Origin: Commensalibacter communis
Lineage (GTDB): Bacteria; Pseudomonadota; Alphaproteobacteria; Acetobacterales; Acetobacteraceae
Direction of reading: 5' to 3'
Assembly: GCF_947179015.1 (NCBI RefSeq)
Contig: NZ_CAMXCM010000002.1
Coordinates: 310,001-374,000 of the forward strand
Length of the DNA stretch: 64,000 nucleotides
Made by a program: the position numbers and the translations under genes. The notes beneath the pieces are model-generated. The model made no database searches, had not been told where the DNA came from, and saw nothing but the letters and a program-made list of their open reading frames with translations. Positions 9,570 to 18,285 of this stretch are shown one piece after another; position 1 is the first letter of the stretch; every line of letters begins with the position of its first letter.

Positions 9570-9609
9570 ATCTTGTCTATAAACTAGATAGTTAGCTTAT
9601 AGACAAGAT
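9570..9609. repeat. Perfect 13-bp inverted repeat downstream of purD
   Basis: ATCTTGTCTATAA (9570-9582) and its exact complement TTATAGACAAGAT (9597-9609) are separated by 14 nt. It ends 9 bp from the purD stop and can form a hairpin in the purD transcript. There is no T-run, so it may protect the 3' end or act with Rho rather than as a classic terminator. A partial further copy of the arm (TAGACAATCTA) lies at about 9528. Confidence 0.6.
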
Positions 9610-9618
9610 AAACAAAGA

Positions 9619-10893
9619 TTACTTTCTTAACGCACGATTACCGATATCATTGCGCCAAATGCCGTCTTTCCATACGATTTTATGAACAGCTTGATAGGCG
9701 ATTTCTTGTGCTTTTTCTAAATCATCATGCAATACGGATACGCAAAGCACGCGTCCACCAGATGCACAAAGCTCTTGATTTTGGTTCATCGCTGTGCCTG
9801 CGTGGAAAACTTTGACATTAGGCAAGTCTTCCGCAGCTTCGACATTTGAAATCACACCACCCGTTGTTGGGGTGCCAGGATAACCTTTGGCTGCCATGAT
9901 AATACAAATACCAGCTTGATCCGAGAATTTGATTTCTGATTGGGATAACTTCCCCTGGCTCAGGTTAAACAAAATTTCTAATAAATCAGATTGTAAGCGT
10001 GGTAAGAGAACTTCAGCTTCAGGATCTCCAAAACGTGTATTATACTCAATTAATGCAGGACCTTTCGAGGTTAACATCAACCCAGCAAAAATTACACCAC
10101 GGAATGGTGTTCCTCTGTTACTCATTTCTATGAGCATCGGACGAACGGTCAAATCCAAAGCATGCTCTTGAGCTGCTTTGTCAAAGAAAGGAGGTGGGGA
10201 AACCGCACCCATTCCTCCTGTATTTGGTCCAGTATCGCCGTCACCTATACGTTTATGATCTTGTGCAGCACCAATAAGAACAGCGTTCTCTCCGTCACAA
10301 AAAGCAAATAAAGAAACTTCTTCACCCGTTAGAAATTCTTCAATAACGACTTTATGTCCAGCCTGTCCAAAAGCCGAGCCTGCTAACATATCTTTGATGG
10401 TTTGTTCTGCTTCTGTGAAGTCAGCAGCAATAATCACGCCTTTCCCCGCAGCCAATCCATCTGCTTTAATCACAATCGGAAAAGATTGTGTTTTCAGATA
10501 CTCAATTGCGGGAGCGATTTCAGTAAATTCTTGCCATTGAGCGGTTGGAATATTCGCAGCATCACAAACGATTTTGGTAAAGCTTTTGCTGCCTTCCAGT
10601 TGCGCGGCTTCTTGTGTTGGACCAGCACATGGAATATCCACAGCATTACAAGCATCGGTCAATCCTTTAACCAAAGGAAGTTCAGGACCAGGGATTACAA
10701 GGTCAATATGATTTTCTTGTGCAAATTTTACAAGATCGGTGATATTATCAACTTTGATGTCAATATTTTTACCATATTGAGCAGTGCCTGGGTTTCCTGG
10801 TGCGATAAATAGCTCGGTAAGTTTCGGGGAACGGGCAAGTGCCATAGCAATGGCGTGTTCTCTTCCTCCTGAACCGACCAGTAAAACTCGCAT
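9619..10893 (-). CDS. purD: Phosphoribosylamine--glycine ligase
   Basis: A 424-aa GAR synthetase, the ATP-dependent second step of de novo purine synthesis. The N-terminal MRVLLVGSGGREHA is the family hallmark. The ATP-grasp core is visible as PIVIKADGLAAGKGV and the later NTRFGDPEAE metal/ATP-binding motif. The frame is open 17 codons further upstream (to 10944). I place the start at 10893 because the conserved N-terminus begins there and AAGGAAGGA lies just ahead of that ATG. It is divergent from xseA with a short shared promoter region. Confidence 0.96.
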   Translation of the reverse strand: MRVLLVGSGGREHAIAMALARSPKLTELFIAPGNPGTAQYGKNIDIKVDNITDLVKFAQENHIDLVIPGPELPLVKGLTDACNAVDIPCAGPTQEAAQLEGSKSFTKIVCDAANIPTAQWQEFTEIAPAIEYLKTQSFPIVIKADGLAAGKGVIIAADFTEAEQTIKDMLAGSAFGQAGHKVVIEEFLTGEEVSLFAFCDGENAVLIGAAQDHKRIGDGDTGPNTGGMGAVSPPPFFDKAAQEHALDLTVRPMLIEMSNRGTPFRGVIFAGLMLTSKGPALIEYNTRFGDPEAEVLLPRLQSDLLEILFNLSQGKLSQSEIKFSDQAGICIIMAAKGYPGTPTTGGVISNVEAAEDLPNVKVFHAGTAMNQNQELCASGGRVLCVSVLHDDLEKAQEIAYQAVHKIVWKDGIWRNDIGNRALRK

Positions 10894-10949
10894 TGTGATT
10901 TCCTTCCTTATTTCTATGTCTTTTACTTGCGTAAGGTTTATCATATTTT

Positions 10950-12401
10950 ATGTCTATGAATGACCAACTTTCTGATTTGATGACGGATAATATACCAGAA
11001 TTTACCGTAGGGGATATCTCTACAGCGATTAAACGGATTTTAGAAGGGAATTTTTCACGTGTAAAAGTGCGTGGGGAAATTACTGAGTTAAAGAAATATC
11101 CGTCTGGTCATATTTATTTTTCCTTGAAAGATGAACAAGGGAAACTAACAGCGATTATTTGGCGTTTTATGGCTGCAAAATTAAAGATGCAGCTGGAAAA
11201 TGGGATTGAGATCGTTGCCACAGGTAAAATCTCTTCTTATGGAGAGCGTTCATCCTATCAGTTGATTGTCGATCATGTTGATTATGCGGGTGAGGGCGCA
11301 ATGCTTGCCCGAATCGAGAAACTGCGCAAAAAGCTAGAGGAAGAAGGACTTTTCGCACAGGAAAGAAAACGTCCCATCCCTTTATTGCCTCAAACGATTG
11401 GGGTGATTACTTCACCGAAGGGGGCAGTGTTACATGATATTAAAACAACAATTGCTCGCCGTTTCCCAAGAGACATCCTGATTTGGCCTGTTGCAGTGCA
11501 AGGGGATGGGGCTGTAGAGCAAATTGTTCGAGCGATTGAGGGGTTTAATCAATTCTCCGATGATACGAAACTGCCTCGCCCTGATATTTTGATTGTAGCG
11601 AGAGGCGGTGGGTCATTAGAAGATTTAATGGCTTTTAACGATGAGCGTGTGGTTAGAGCTGCAGCCAATTCGCAAATCCCGTTAATTTCGGCTGTTGGGC
11701 ATGAAACAGATACAACCCTGATTGATTTTGCGTCGGATCGCAGAGCGCCAACACCAACGGCTGCGGCTGAAATGGCAGTGCCATCCAAGGCGGATATGAT
11801 CGCAGGACTAATGCAATACACGACACGGCTCAGCAAAGCATTAATTCACACCAATCAAGCCTATCGATTACGATTAGATCGCGCCATTTCTAAATTACCA
11901 GATATTCCAAGTTTGCTTGCACAAAGTCGTATGAGACTCGATGATCGTTCTTATCGGTTGGATTTGTCTTTGCCTTCTTTGGTCATGAAAAGACGACATC
12001 AGCTGGCAGCAATTAAACCTGTCGATCAATATGTGTTTGGATTATTAAGTCGACTGAAATCCACAGTAAACGTGCACAAAGTGCAAATGACTTCTTCTTG
12101 GCGTCATTATGGGCAACAGCAAAAGGCAGCATTGCCACCATTGCCGTCATCATTATTAAAATCAACCTATAGAGAAAAGAAAATACAATTAGAATCATTG
12201 GCTTCTCGTTTAGAATCATTGTCTCCTAAAGCTGTGTTGTCACGTGGTTATGTGTTTGTTAAGGATAAACAGGGTCACACGGTGACTCAAGCCAAAGGAC
12301 TGCGTGCTGGTGCAGAATTAAATCTGACTTTTTATGATGGTGAACGTATGGTTCGAGTGGTAAAAGAACAAGATCAACGACAAGAAACTTTGGATTTGTA
12401 A
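10950..12401 (+). CDS. xseA: Exodeoxyribonuclease VII large subunit
   Basis: A 483-aa catalytic subunit of ExoVII, which degrades single-stranded DNA from both ends. An N-terminal OB-fold (about 20-115) is followed by the nuclease domain with GGGSLEDLMAFNDE (about 218-231) and VGHETDTTLIDFASDRRAPTP (from about 249). A long coiled-coil helical region and a C-terminal segment (LSRGYVFVKD) follow. The small subunit gene xseB is not in the window. ATGs at 10950 and 10956 are both possible starts. ycgN follows after 9 bp. Confidence 0.95.
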   Translation: MSMNDQLSDLMTDNIPEFTVGDISTAIKRILEGNFSRVKVRGEITELKKYPSGHIYFSLKDEQGKLTAIIWRFMAAKLKMQLENGIEIVATGKISSYGERSSYQLIVDHVDYAGEGAMLARIEKLRKKLEEEGLFAQERKRPIPLLPQTIGVITSPKGAVLHDIKTTIARRFPRDILIWPVAVQGDGAVEQIVRAIEGFNQFSDDTKLPRPDILIVARGGGSLEDLMAFNDERVVRAAANSQIPLISAVGHETDTTLIDFASDRRAPTPTAAAEMAVPSKADMIAGLMQYTTRLSKALIHTNQAYRLRLDRAISKLPDIPSLLAQSRMRLDDRSYRLDLSLPSLVMKRRHQLAAIKPVDQYVFGLLSRLKSTVNVHKVQMTSSWRHYGQQQKAALPPLPSSLLKSTYREKKIQLESLASRLESLSPKAVLSRGYVFVKDKQGHTVTQAKGLRAGAELNLTFYDGERMVRVVKEQDQRQETLDL

Positions 12402-12410
12402 AGAGAATAG

Positions 12411-12872
12411 ATGGTTAAAGATCAACAAAATAACGACAATTATTGGGAAATACTGACGCTTGAGCAAATGGATGAAGCTCAATGGGAGGCTCTATGTGAT
12501 CGTTGTGGTCGGTGCTGTCTAAACAAATTACGTGATGAAGATACCAACGAAATTGCCTATACCAATGTTGCTTGTCGATTATTAGATGCTCAGACGGGGC
12601 AATGTTCGGATTATTGTCGCAGGTTAAAACGTGTTCCTGATTGTATTCAATTAACCAAAGAAATGGTGGCGGAAATTGATTGGTTACCACCCACTTGTGC
12701 TTATCGTTTAGTATCAGAAGGAAAAAACCTACCAGAATGGCACTATTTACGCTCTGGCAGTTTTGATACTGTTTATCAAGCAGGGATTTCCGTCAAGGGA
12801 CGGGTTATCAGCGAGCGTGATGCAGGAGATTTAGAGGATTATATTGTGGATTGGCCTGCCGAGGAATCGTAA
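12411..12872 (+). CDS. YcgN family cysteine cluster protein (UPF0260)
   Basis: A 153-aa cytosolic protein with a conserved cysteine pattern: CDRCGRCC near residue 25, then single cysteines through the middle (ACRLL, QCSDYC, DCIQL) and PTCAYRL. The pattern suggests metal or Fe-S binding. Family function is unknown. It directly follows xseA by 9 bp and is probably cotranscribed. The cysteine spacing makes the family assignment firm. Confidence 0.9.
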   Translation: MVKDQQNNDNYWEILTLEQMDEAQWEALCDRCGRCCLNKLRDEDTNEIAYTNVACRLLDAQTGQCSDYCRRLKRVPDCIQLTKEMVAEIDWLPPTCAYRLVSEGKNLPEWHYLRSGSFDTVYQAGISVKGRVISERDAGDLEDYIVDWPAEES

Positions 12873-12969
12873 AATTTATAAATGATTGTCGTTGGTAATG
12901 ATTTAAATATTGAAAAATTTAAGTTTTTTAATTTTTACAAAAAAAAATAAGAATTTTGTTATTATTTAT

Positions 12970-12997
12970 TTGACGTTTTCAATCTTCATGCTATTAA
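12970..12997 (+). promoter_or_regulatory. Sigma-70-like promoter for tRNA-Leu
   Basis: TTGACG (12970-12975) and TATTAA (12992-12997) are spaced by 16 bp. They place transcription start about 15 nt before the mature tRNA 5' end. Confidence 0.55.
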
Positions 12998-13017
12998 TAT
13001 GTCACAAACATCAAGAG

Positions 13018-13103
13018 GCGAGCTTGGCGGAATGGTAGACGCTCAAGACTTAAAATCTTGTGTCCAATTGGACGTGTGGGTTCAAGTCCCACAGTTCGCA
13101 CCA
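13018..13103 (+). tRNA. tRNA-Leu (anticodon UAA)
   Basis: An 86-nt gene. The acceptor stem GCGAGCT pairs with AGTTCGC, with an A discriminator and encoded CCA. The D-arm region has GGCGGAATGGTAGACGC. The anticodon stem CAAGA/TCTTG encloses loop CTTAAAA with anticodon TAA (13051-13053). The extra arm is long (TGTCCAATTGGACG region), as in class II tRNAs, and the T-arm GTGGG TTCAAGT CCCAC is intact. The long variable arm and anticodon together identify leucine. Confidence 0.97.
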
Positions 13104-13151
13104 TTGATGTTTGTTTTAAAATATTTCCCCTTTAAAAATTAAAAATACAGT

Positions 13152-13170
13152 AAACGATCAGGTCGTTTTT
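13152..13170 (+). terminator. Terminator hairpin after tRNA-Leu
   Basis: AAACGA (13152-13157) pairs with TCGTTT (13163-13168) around a 5-nt loop and is followed by T-rich sequence. Outer bases ACAG/CTGT (13147-13150/13176-13179) can extend it. Confidence 0.6.
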
Positions 13171-13233
13171 ATTTGCTGTTTTTCTGCTTATATTTCATTA
13201 TAAAAATAATATAGATACGAATTGGGGTTGTTG

Positions 13234-14547
13234 ATGGCGCAAGAAAATATGATTCTTGAAACTTTCCTTGAACATTATAAGTGGGCATATGATGGTTACC
13301 ACAACCTTGCGAAATTAGTATCAGATCAATGTGAAAAAATGCTTCAGGAGCGCGGTATCAGAGCGATTGTTACGTTTCGTGCCAAGAAAGCCAAAAGTTT
13401 AAAAGAGAAAATTTATCAAAGACACAAAACAAAAAAGTATCAAAGTGAACAAGATATTCGTGAGGATATCGTTGATCTTGCAGGTGTTCGGATTGCGTTA
13501 TATTTTCCAAAAGATCGCGAGTTGATAGATAATTTATTGAAAGATGTTTTTATTGTTATTGAGGAAAGATTATTTCCTAAATCTGAGACTGATAATATAC
13601 AGGATAAAACAAGAAATATATTTAATGGTTATCATGCCAACCATTACAGAATTATGCTTAATCCAGAAACATTAGAAGATAAGAATAAACACTTTCTTAA
13701 TCATATTGTAGAAATACAAGTTGCATCAATCTTAATGCATGCTTGGTCAGAAGTGAATCATGACTTAGCCTATAAGCCATCAAGTGGAGCGCTTTCTGAC
13801 CAAGAATTATCGATATTAGATGGGTTAAATGGGTTGGTTTTAACGGGCGAGGTTTTGTTGAGGCAGTTGCAGTCAGCTTTTCAAAATCGTGTTACTCATC
13901 AAGAGCACCCTTTTACTAATCAATATGAATTGGCAACTTTTCTTCAGGGGTGGTTGGGAAATTTATATAACCTTGATGAGAGTGTCGAGCCTTCAATGGA
14001 GGGTGTTGACTTTTTATTTATGTTTTTAAATATAATTTCATTGAATACTCCAGAAAAACTCAATGCGTTATTATATAAAAAACTAGATTGGGATATTTTT
14101 AGATTTCCTATTTCTGATCAAATATTAGATCTTATATTTGAAAGAAATATCGAAGAGTTTGAAATATATTATGAATATACGATGTATAGAGATGTCGATA
14201 ATAAAGAAGAAGCTAAAGATGAGTTAAGGAAAATATTAATAAAGAAACTTTTATTACAACGTTATATACGTTGTTTAGCACATTATCGTAATGTTCAAGG
14301 TGACGATTTAGCTGATAAAGCTGAGATGTTAGTAGGGTTAGGATATCCACCTTTTCTTTCATTTATTGTGGGTTGGATCATCACAGCGGATGAATATATT
14401 CATAGTTATTTTATTCATGGTTTATCTGATTTAATTGATGGCGTAGCAACAGAACTTGATATCTTAGAAAAATTAGATGATGCAGACTCTAAAAAGGCAA
14501 TGGAATGGGCGCGTTCTGGTCAATTAGAGCTGCCAAAAAAATTATAG
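13234..14547 (+). CDS. Stand-alone RelA/SpoT-domain nucleotidyltransferase with helical C-terminal extension
   Basis: About 437 aa. The N-terminal half carries a (p)ppGpp-synthetase-like fold. A basic stretch for pyrophosphate-donor binding (KKAKSLKEKIYQRHK) is followed by REDIVDLAGVRI (Mg-binding Asp), NGYHANHYRIM (in place of the G-loop GYxSxH) and VEIQVASILMHAWSEVNHD with the catalytic Glu. There is no HD hydrolase, TGS or ACT domain, so it is not ribosome-associated RelA. The C-terminal 220 residues are helical and unassigned. It could be a small alarmone synthetase or a toxSAS/tRNA-modifying toxin; this cannot be decided from sequence. A TTG at 13222 is in frame, but ATG 13234 is better placed behind GGGG. 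It lies beside the ter operon, convergent with it. Confidence 0.8.
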   Translation: MAQENMILETFLEHYKWAYDGYHNLAKLVSDQCEKMLQERGIRAIVTFRAKKAKSLKEKIYQRHKTKKYQSEQDIREDIVDLAGVRIALYFPKDRELIDNLLKDVFIVIEERLFPKSETDNIQDKTRNIFNGYHANHYRIMLNPETLEDKNKHFLNHIVEIQVASILMHAWSEVNHDLAYKPSSGALSDQELSILDGLNGLVLTGEVLLRQLQSAFQNRVTHQEHPFTNQYELATFLQGWLGNLYNLDESVEPSMEGVDFLFMFLNIISLNTPEKLNALLYKKLDWDIFRFPISDQILDLIFERNIEEFEIYYEYTMYRDVDNKEEAKDELRKILIKKLLLQRYIRCLAHYRNVQGDDLADKAEMLVGLGYPPFLSFIVGWIITADEYIHSYFIHGLSDLIDGVATELDILEKLDDADSKKAMEWARSGQLELPKKL

Positions 14548-14692
14548 CTTGGTCTTACTTAATATAAAAATAAATATATCACTAACTATTAGATCATTTC
14601 AATTTAATGTAATTTATGAAGAATGACGGATATTTAATTTAGATAAAGAAATGCGTTGAATATTGTAGAGTATTCATACAATGAATCACGGC

Positions 14693-14729
14693 AAAAATAA
14701 AAAAAGCCTTATATAAAATATAAGGCTTT
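14693..14729 (-). terminator. Rho-independent terminator of the ter operon
   Basis: On the minus strand a perfect 12-bp stem AAAGCCTTATAT/ATATAAGGCTTT (arms 14703-14714 and 14718-14729, 3-nt loop) is followed by TTTTTATTTTT. It lies 26 bp after the last TerD gene. Confidence 0.9.
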
Positions 14730-14754
14730 CTTGATAAATAATAGCAGCAATATA

Positions 14755-15330
14755 TTAAATATTAACACCAAAATTAGTGGCAACAGCACCTAGACCACCG
14801 CTATAGCCTTGACCGATGGCTTTGAATGACCATCCGCCATCTTTGCGATAAACTTCCGCAAAGATCATTGCTGTTTCCGTAGAGGCATCTTCGGAAAGGT
14901 CAAAACGAACGATCTCTGTTTTAGATTGTGCATTCACAAGGCGAACGAACGCGTTGGAAACCATACCAAAATTTTGTTTCCGTGCTTCAAAATCATAAAT
15001 AGTCACAACAATCGCGATCTTTTCAATTTCAGCAGGCACTTTGGAAAGGGTAATTCTGATTTGCTCATCATCCCCATCGCCTTCGCCTGTTAAATTATCG
15101 CCTTGGTGTTCTACGGCACCATTAGCAACTTTCAGCTGACCATAAAAACAAAAGTCTGAATCATTGCGAACATGACCATTTTTATCTAATAAAAATGCAG
15201 AAGCATCCAGATCAAATGCTTTGCCATCTGTTGTTCTGGTGTCCCATCCTAACCCAACCAATGCGAACTCCAGAGACGCATCAGTTTTTGTTAAGCTGAT
15301 ATTTCCACCTTTTTGTAATGAAATAGCCAT
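14755..15330 (-). CDS. TerD family protein (distal copy, TerE-like)
   Basis: A 191-aa cytosolic TerD-fold protein. The calcium-binding acidic signature [14 protein letters not shown] is intact, as are the family blocks [10 protein letters not shown] and the C-terminal [12 protein letters not shown]. It is closely similar in length and sequence to the upstream TerD at 15423-15998 and is probably a tandem duplicate. Ter proteins confer tellurite and colicin resistance and take part in stress and phage response; the mechanism is not settled. It is the last gene of the operon, 92 bp after its paralogue and just before a strong terminator. Confidence 0.93.
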   Translation of the reverse strand: MAISLQKGGNISLTKTDASLEFALVGLGWDTRTTDGKAFDLDASAFLLDKNGHVRNDSDFCFYGQLKVANGAVEHQGDNLTGEGDGDDEQIRITLSKVPAEIEKIAIVVTIYDFEARKQNFGMVSNAFVRLVNAQSKTEIVRFDLSEDASTETAMIFAEVYRKDGGWSFKAIGQGYSGGLGAVATNFGVNI

Positions 15331-15402
15331 CTATATGTCCTTTCGTAAAATATAATAGATTATATTTTAACAATTATGTTTTATTTATGGTTTTATTTCA
15401 CT

Positions 15403-15422
15403 AAAAAAAAAAAAAAAAAAAA
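15403..15422. repeat. Homopolymer of 20 A (T20 in the ter transcript sense)
   Basis: Twenty consecutive A on the plus strand directly abut the TAG stop of the proximal TerD gene (15423-15425). In the ter mRNA this reads as U20 between the two TerD genes. The tract may vary in length, promote polymerase slippage or attenuate the distal gene. Confidence 0.85.
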
Positions 15423-15998
15423 CTAAACATTAACGCCATAATTACGTGCCAATGGCCCTAAACCGCCATTATACCCTTGACCAACAGCTCTGAATGACCA
15501 TCCACCGTCTTTGCGATAGATTTCGGCAAAGATCATTGCTGTTTCTGTGGATGCATCTTCTGAAAGGTCAAAACGAACAATTTCAGCACCAGATTTGTCA
15601 TTTACAAGGCGTACATAAGCATTGGAGATCATGCCAAAATTTTGTTTACGTTCTTGGAATTCATGAATAGTCACGACAATAGCAACTTTTTCAATATCAG
15701 CAGGTAATTTTGATAGGGTAATTTTTATTTGTTCATCATCCCCATCGCCTTCGCCAGTAAGATTATCGCCTTGGTGTTCTACAGCACTGTTAGCGATATT
15801 TTTTTGATTATAAAAACAAAAATCATCATCACTACGAACACGACCATTAGCCGTTAATAAAAACGCAGAAGCATCTAAATCAAATGCTTTGCCGTCTGAA
15901 ACTCGTGCATCCCAACCAAGCCCAATCAGAGCCAAGTCAAGTGTCGCATCGGTTTTGGTAAGGCTTAAATTAGCACCTTTTTGTAATGTAATAGCCAT
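15423..15998 (-). CDS. terD: TerD family protein (proximal copy)
   Basis: A 191-aa TerD-fold protein with the acidic Ca-binding segment [14 protein letters not shown] and the [10 protein letters not shown] block. The C-terminal [17 protein letters not shown] is typical. It lies 31 bp after the DUF475 membrane protein gene with a GGAG-type ribosome-binding site (AAGGAG before the ATG at 15998). A run of 20 T follows its stop immediately in the transcript sense. The gene name follows its position in the terZABCDE-like order. Confidence 0.95.
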   Translation of the reverse strand: MAITLQKGANLSLTKTDATLDLALIGLGWDARVSDGKAFDLDASAFLLTANGRVRSDDDFCFYNQKNIANSAVEHQGDNLTGEGDGDDEQIKITLSKLPADIEKVAIVVTIHEFQERKQNFGMISNAYVRLVNDKSGAEIVRFDLSEDASTETAMIFAEIYRKDGGWSFRAVGQGYNGGLGPLARNYGVNV

Positions 15999-16029
15999 AA
16001 ATAAATCTCCTTAGTTATTGCAAGTCAAT

Positions 16030-17067
16030 TTAATCTTGTGATGCCTGTTCTGGATGTTTTTTATTCCATCGTATTGAGGAATAAAGCGCTAGCAGGATAA
16101 AGGCCGCACCAATTAATCCAGTCACGACTTCTGGGACTTCTTTACATACACTCACGAACATTAATCCTGATAAGGCAAGAATTGCCCAAAACGCACCATG
16201 CTCAAGGAAGCGATAACTGGAAAGTGTATCCAGTTCAACCAACATCACCGTTAAGGAACGAACAAACATTGCGCCAATTCCTAAGCCTAGTGCAATGACG
16301 AATAAGTTGGTGGATAATGCAAACGCACCAATAACGCCGTCAAAGCTGAATGAAGCGTCTAATACTTCAAGATATAGAAAAGCACCTAAGCCAGCTTTGG
16401 CAACGGTGGTAGATGCATCTTCTGAATCTAGTAATGTGCCAATGGCTTCAACAGCAATAAAGGTAATAATCCCGAAAATACCCGCAATAATAAAGGTCAA
16501 TGCTTCTGAGGTAGTTAAGAATTTAGAAATTCCAAATAGAGCTAATAGAACAATAACAATCTCAATGGCTTCTAGCTTAGAGAATTTAGCAAGTTGCGTT
16601 TCAATGACAGAGATCCAATGTACATCTTTTTCGGCATCAAAAAAGAATTTTAATCCAACTAATGCAAGGAATGAGCCACCAAATCCCATAATTCCAACAT
16701 GAGCACCTGATAAAATTTGTGCATATTGATCTGGATGTTTAATCGCCAGGTCAAGTGCAGAAATAGGGTCAAGATGAGCAGCAATGCCGACAATTAATAA
16801 CGGGAAAACCAGTCTCATTCCAAAGACTGCAATTAAAATCCCCCATGTTAAGAAGCGGCGCTGCCACAAAGGATCCATGTCTTTTAAAACGGTTGCATTT
16901 ACAACAGCATTATCAAAAGACAAGGAGACTTCCAACACACCTAAAATTGCACAAATAAAGACAGTCGATAATGCGCCTGTTACTGTGCCAGTTGCATTAA
17001 AACCAAGCGCGGCAGCTAAGCCAAGGCAAATAATTGTAAAGACAAAAGAGCCTTTAAAATATTTCAT
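16030..17067 (-). CDS. DUF475 (TerC-superfamily) integral membrane protein
   Basis: A 345-aa polytopic membrane protein with about nine or ten hydrophobic segments. Two repeated acidic membrane motifs are visible: EVSLSFDNAVVNA near residue 50 and EVLDASFSFDGVIGA near residue 230. These match the TerC-like pattern of Asp-containing helices thought to bind metal ions. It occupies the terC position between the TerA and TerD genes (36 and 31 bp gaps). DUF475 proteins often replace TerC in ter clusters. Metal transport is inferred from the superfamily, not shown. Confidence 0.88.
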   Translation of the reverse strand: MKYFKGSFVFTIICLGLAAALGFNATGTVTGALSTVFICAILGVLEVSLSFDNAVVNATVLKDMDPLWQRRFLTWGILIAVFGMRLVFPLLIVGIAAHLDPISALDLAIKHPDQYAQILSGAHVGIMGFGGSFLALVGLKFFFDAEKDVHWISVIETQLAKFSKLEAIEIVIVLLALFGISKFLTTSEALTFIIAGIFGIITFIAVEAIGTLLDSEDASTTVAKAGLGAFLYLEVLDASFSFDGVIGAFALSTNLFVIALGLGIGAMFVRSLTVMLVELDTLSSYRFLEHGAFWAILALSGLMFVSVCKEVPEVVTGLIGAAFILLALYSSIRWNKKHPEQASQD

Positions 17068-17103
17068 AAATAATAATCCACTATTAAATATTGATAGAAA
17101 ATA

Positions 17104-18270
17104 TTAGTCTTTGCGGGCGCCAACCCATTTCAGGAAAATATGAACACTATTGGCGAATTCTTCATGATCTTTAAAGTATTCCACCAATCGGCTCACTTTC
17201 ATCTGCCCGTTAACGTTATCAATTAATGCGATGCCACACATGGTTCTATTGTTATGCCCCTCGGTCATTCTTACTTCTAAAGGAGGTTGATCGGGAACAG
17301 TTAGGGTAACGACACCGTTCGTTTCATTCCAGTTGGGAACACCATCATAAATATAGGCAAAAATTGCTATTCTTTCAATTTCGTCGAAGAATTTGCCATT
17401 TATCAGCAAGGTTTCGCCAGAATCAATATCGCCCGTTCTATCATCTCCTAAGAGTTTGATATAAGGCTTTTTGTTGAGATCACCAAAACGTTTTCCCAAC
17501 GCTTGAACAACGCTTTTTTCACCATTTTTCAAGACATATAAACAACCAAGATCTAAGTCAATAGCTTTATTAGAGCTAATCTTGCCAAAGAAACCTTTTC
17601 TTGCAGAGGATCCTCGTGACCAATTTAAGTTGACCTTTATCTCTCCGAATGTAGGGGTTGTTTTGGTTAAACTGATTGATTGCTTTTGCTCTAAGGTAAT
17701 CTTGTTCAGATTCAAACCCGGTGGCGTAGGTGATGAAGAAGGCGAGGGTGGCGATGTAGAGGTTGATGTAGGAGAAGCAATTTCCCCACCAAAATGAGTG
17801 ATTAACGCTGCAAGCCCACCATCAAAACCTTGTCCAATTGCACCTAGTCGCCAAGTATCATGATATCGATATAATTCAATCATCATGACTGCTTTTTCTG
17901 TGGTTAAACCCTCTTTGGCATTATAAATTGCCGCTTGTTGCCCCACAGATACATCCAGCTTTTTTGCCTTACCAATAGCATGAATATCATGCGTAGCTGT
18001 AAAAATAATGCGCTCTATTGTGGTGGGTAAACGATCAATATCAATTGTAAAGATCGCTTTGCCCGTTTGCAGGTTAAGCGTAATGCTGTTATCGGGACTT
18101 TGTTGATTACTAAATAGAATCGTATAACGATCATCTTTAATCTTGCGGTCTTTATCTAAACTAAACGCAGCAATATCTATATCTGTTGGATAATAGTCAA
18201 TTGTAATAAAAACTGAACCGTTTGGGATCAACTCTCTGACCGGTAGTTTTTGACCACGAGATAGTTGCAT
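17104..18270 (-). CDS. terA: TerA-like two-domain tellurium resistance protein
   Basis: A 388-aa cytosolic protein with two TerD-like domains. The N-terminal one (about 1-165) ends in WRLGAIGQGFDGGL. A Ser/Thr/Pro-rich linker (about 170-190) follows, and then a second, more divergent domain (about 192-388) that begins LEQKQSISLTKT and retains an acidic GDDRTGDIDSGE segment. The length and order fit TerA. It lies 15 bp after terB and 36 bp before the DUF475 gene. Confidence 0.88.
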   Translation of the reverse strand: MQLSRGQKLPVRELIPNGSVFITIDYYPTDIDIAAFSLDKDRKIKDDRYTILFSNQQSPDNSITLNLQTGKAIFTIDIDRLPTTIERIIFTATHDIHAIGKAKKLDVSVGQQAAIYNAKEGLTTEKAVMMIELYRYHDTWRLGAIGQGFDGGLAALITHFGGEIASPTSTSTSPPSPSSSPTPPGLNLNKITLEQKQSISLTKTTPTFGEIKVNLNWSRGSSARKGFFGKISSNKAIDLDLGCLYVLKNGEKSVVQALGKRFGDLNKKPYIKLLGDDRTGDIDSGETLLINGKFFDEIERIAIFAYIYDGVPNWNETNGVVTLTVPDQPPLEVRMTEGHNNRTMCGIALIDNVNGQMKVSRLVEYFKDHEEFANSVHIFLKWVGARKD

Positions 18271-18285
18271 GATCGTTTCTTCCTT

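Noticed and set aside
10402-10812. A 136-residue plus-strand frame inside purD
   Set aside because: It lies wholly antisense to a well-conserved gene and has no recognisable motif or ribosome-binding site of its own.
16295-16702. A 135-residue plus-strand frame inside the DUF475 gene
   Set aside because: Antisense shadow of a multi-pass membrane protein; low-complexity Asn/Pro/Ile composition.
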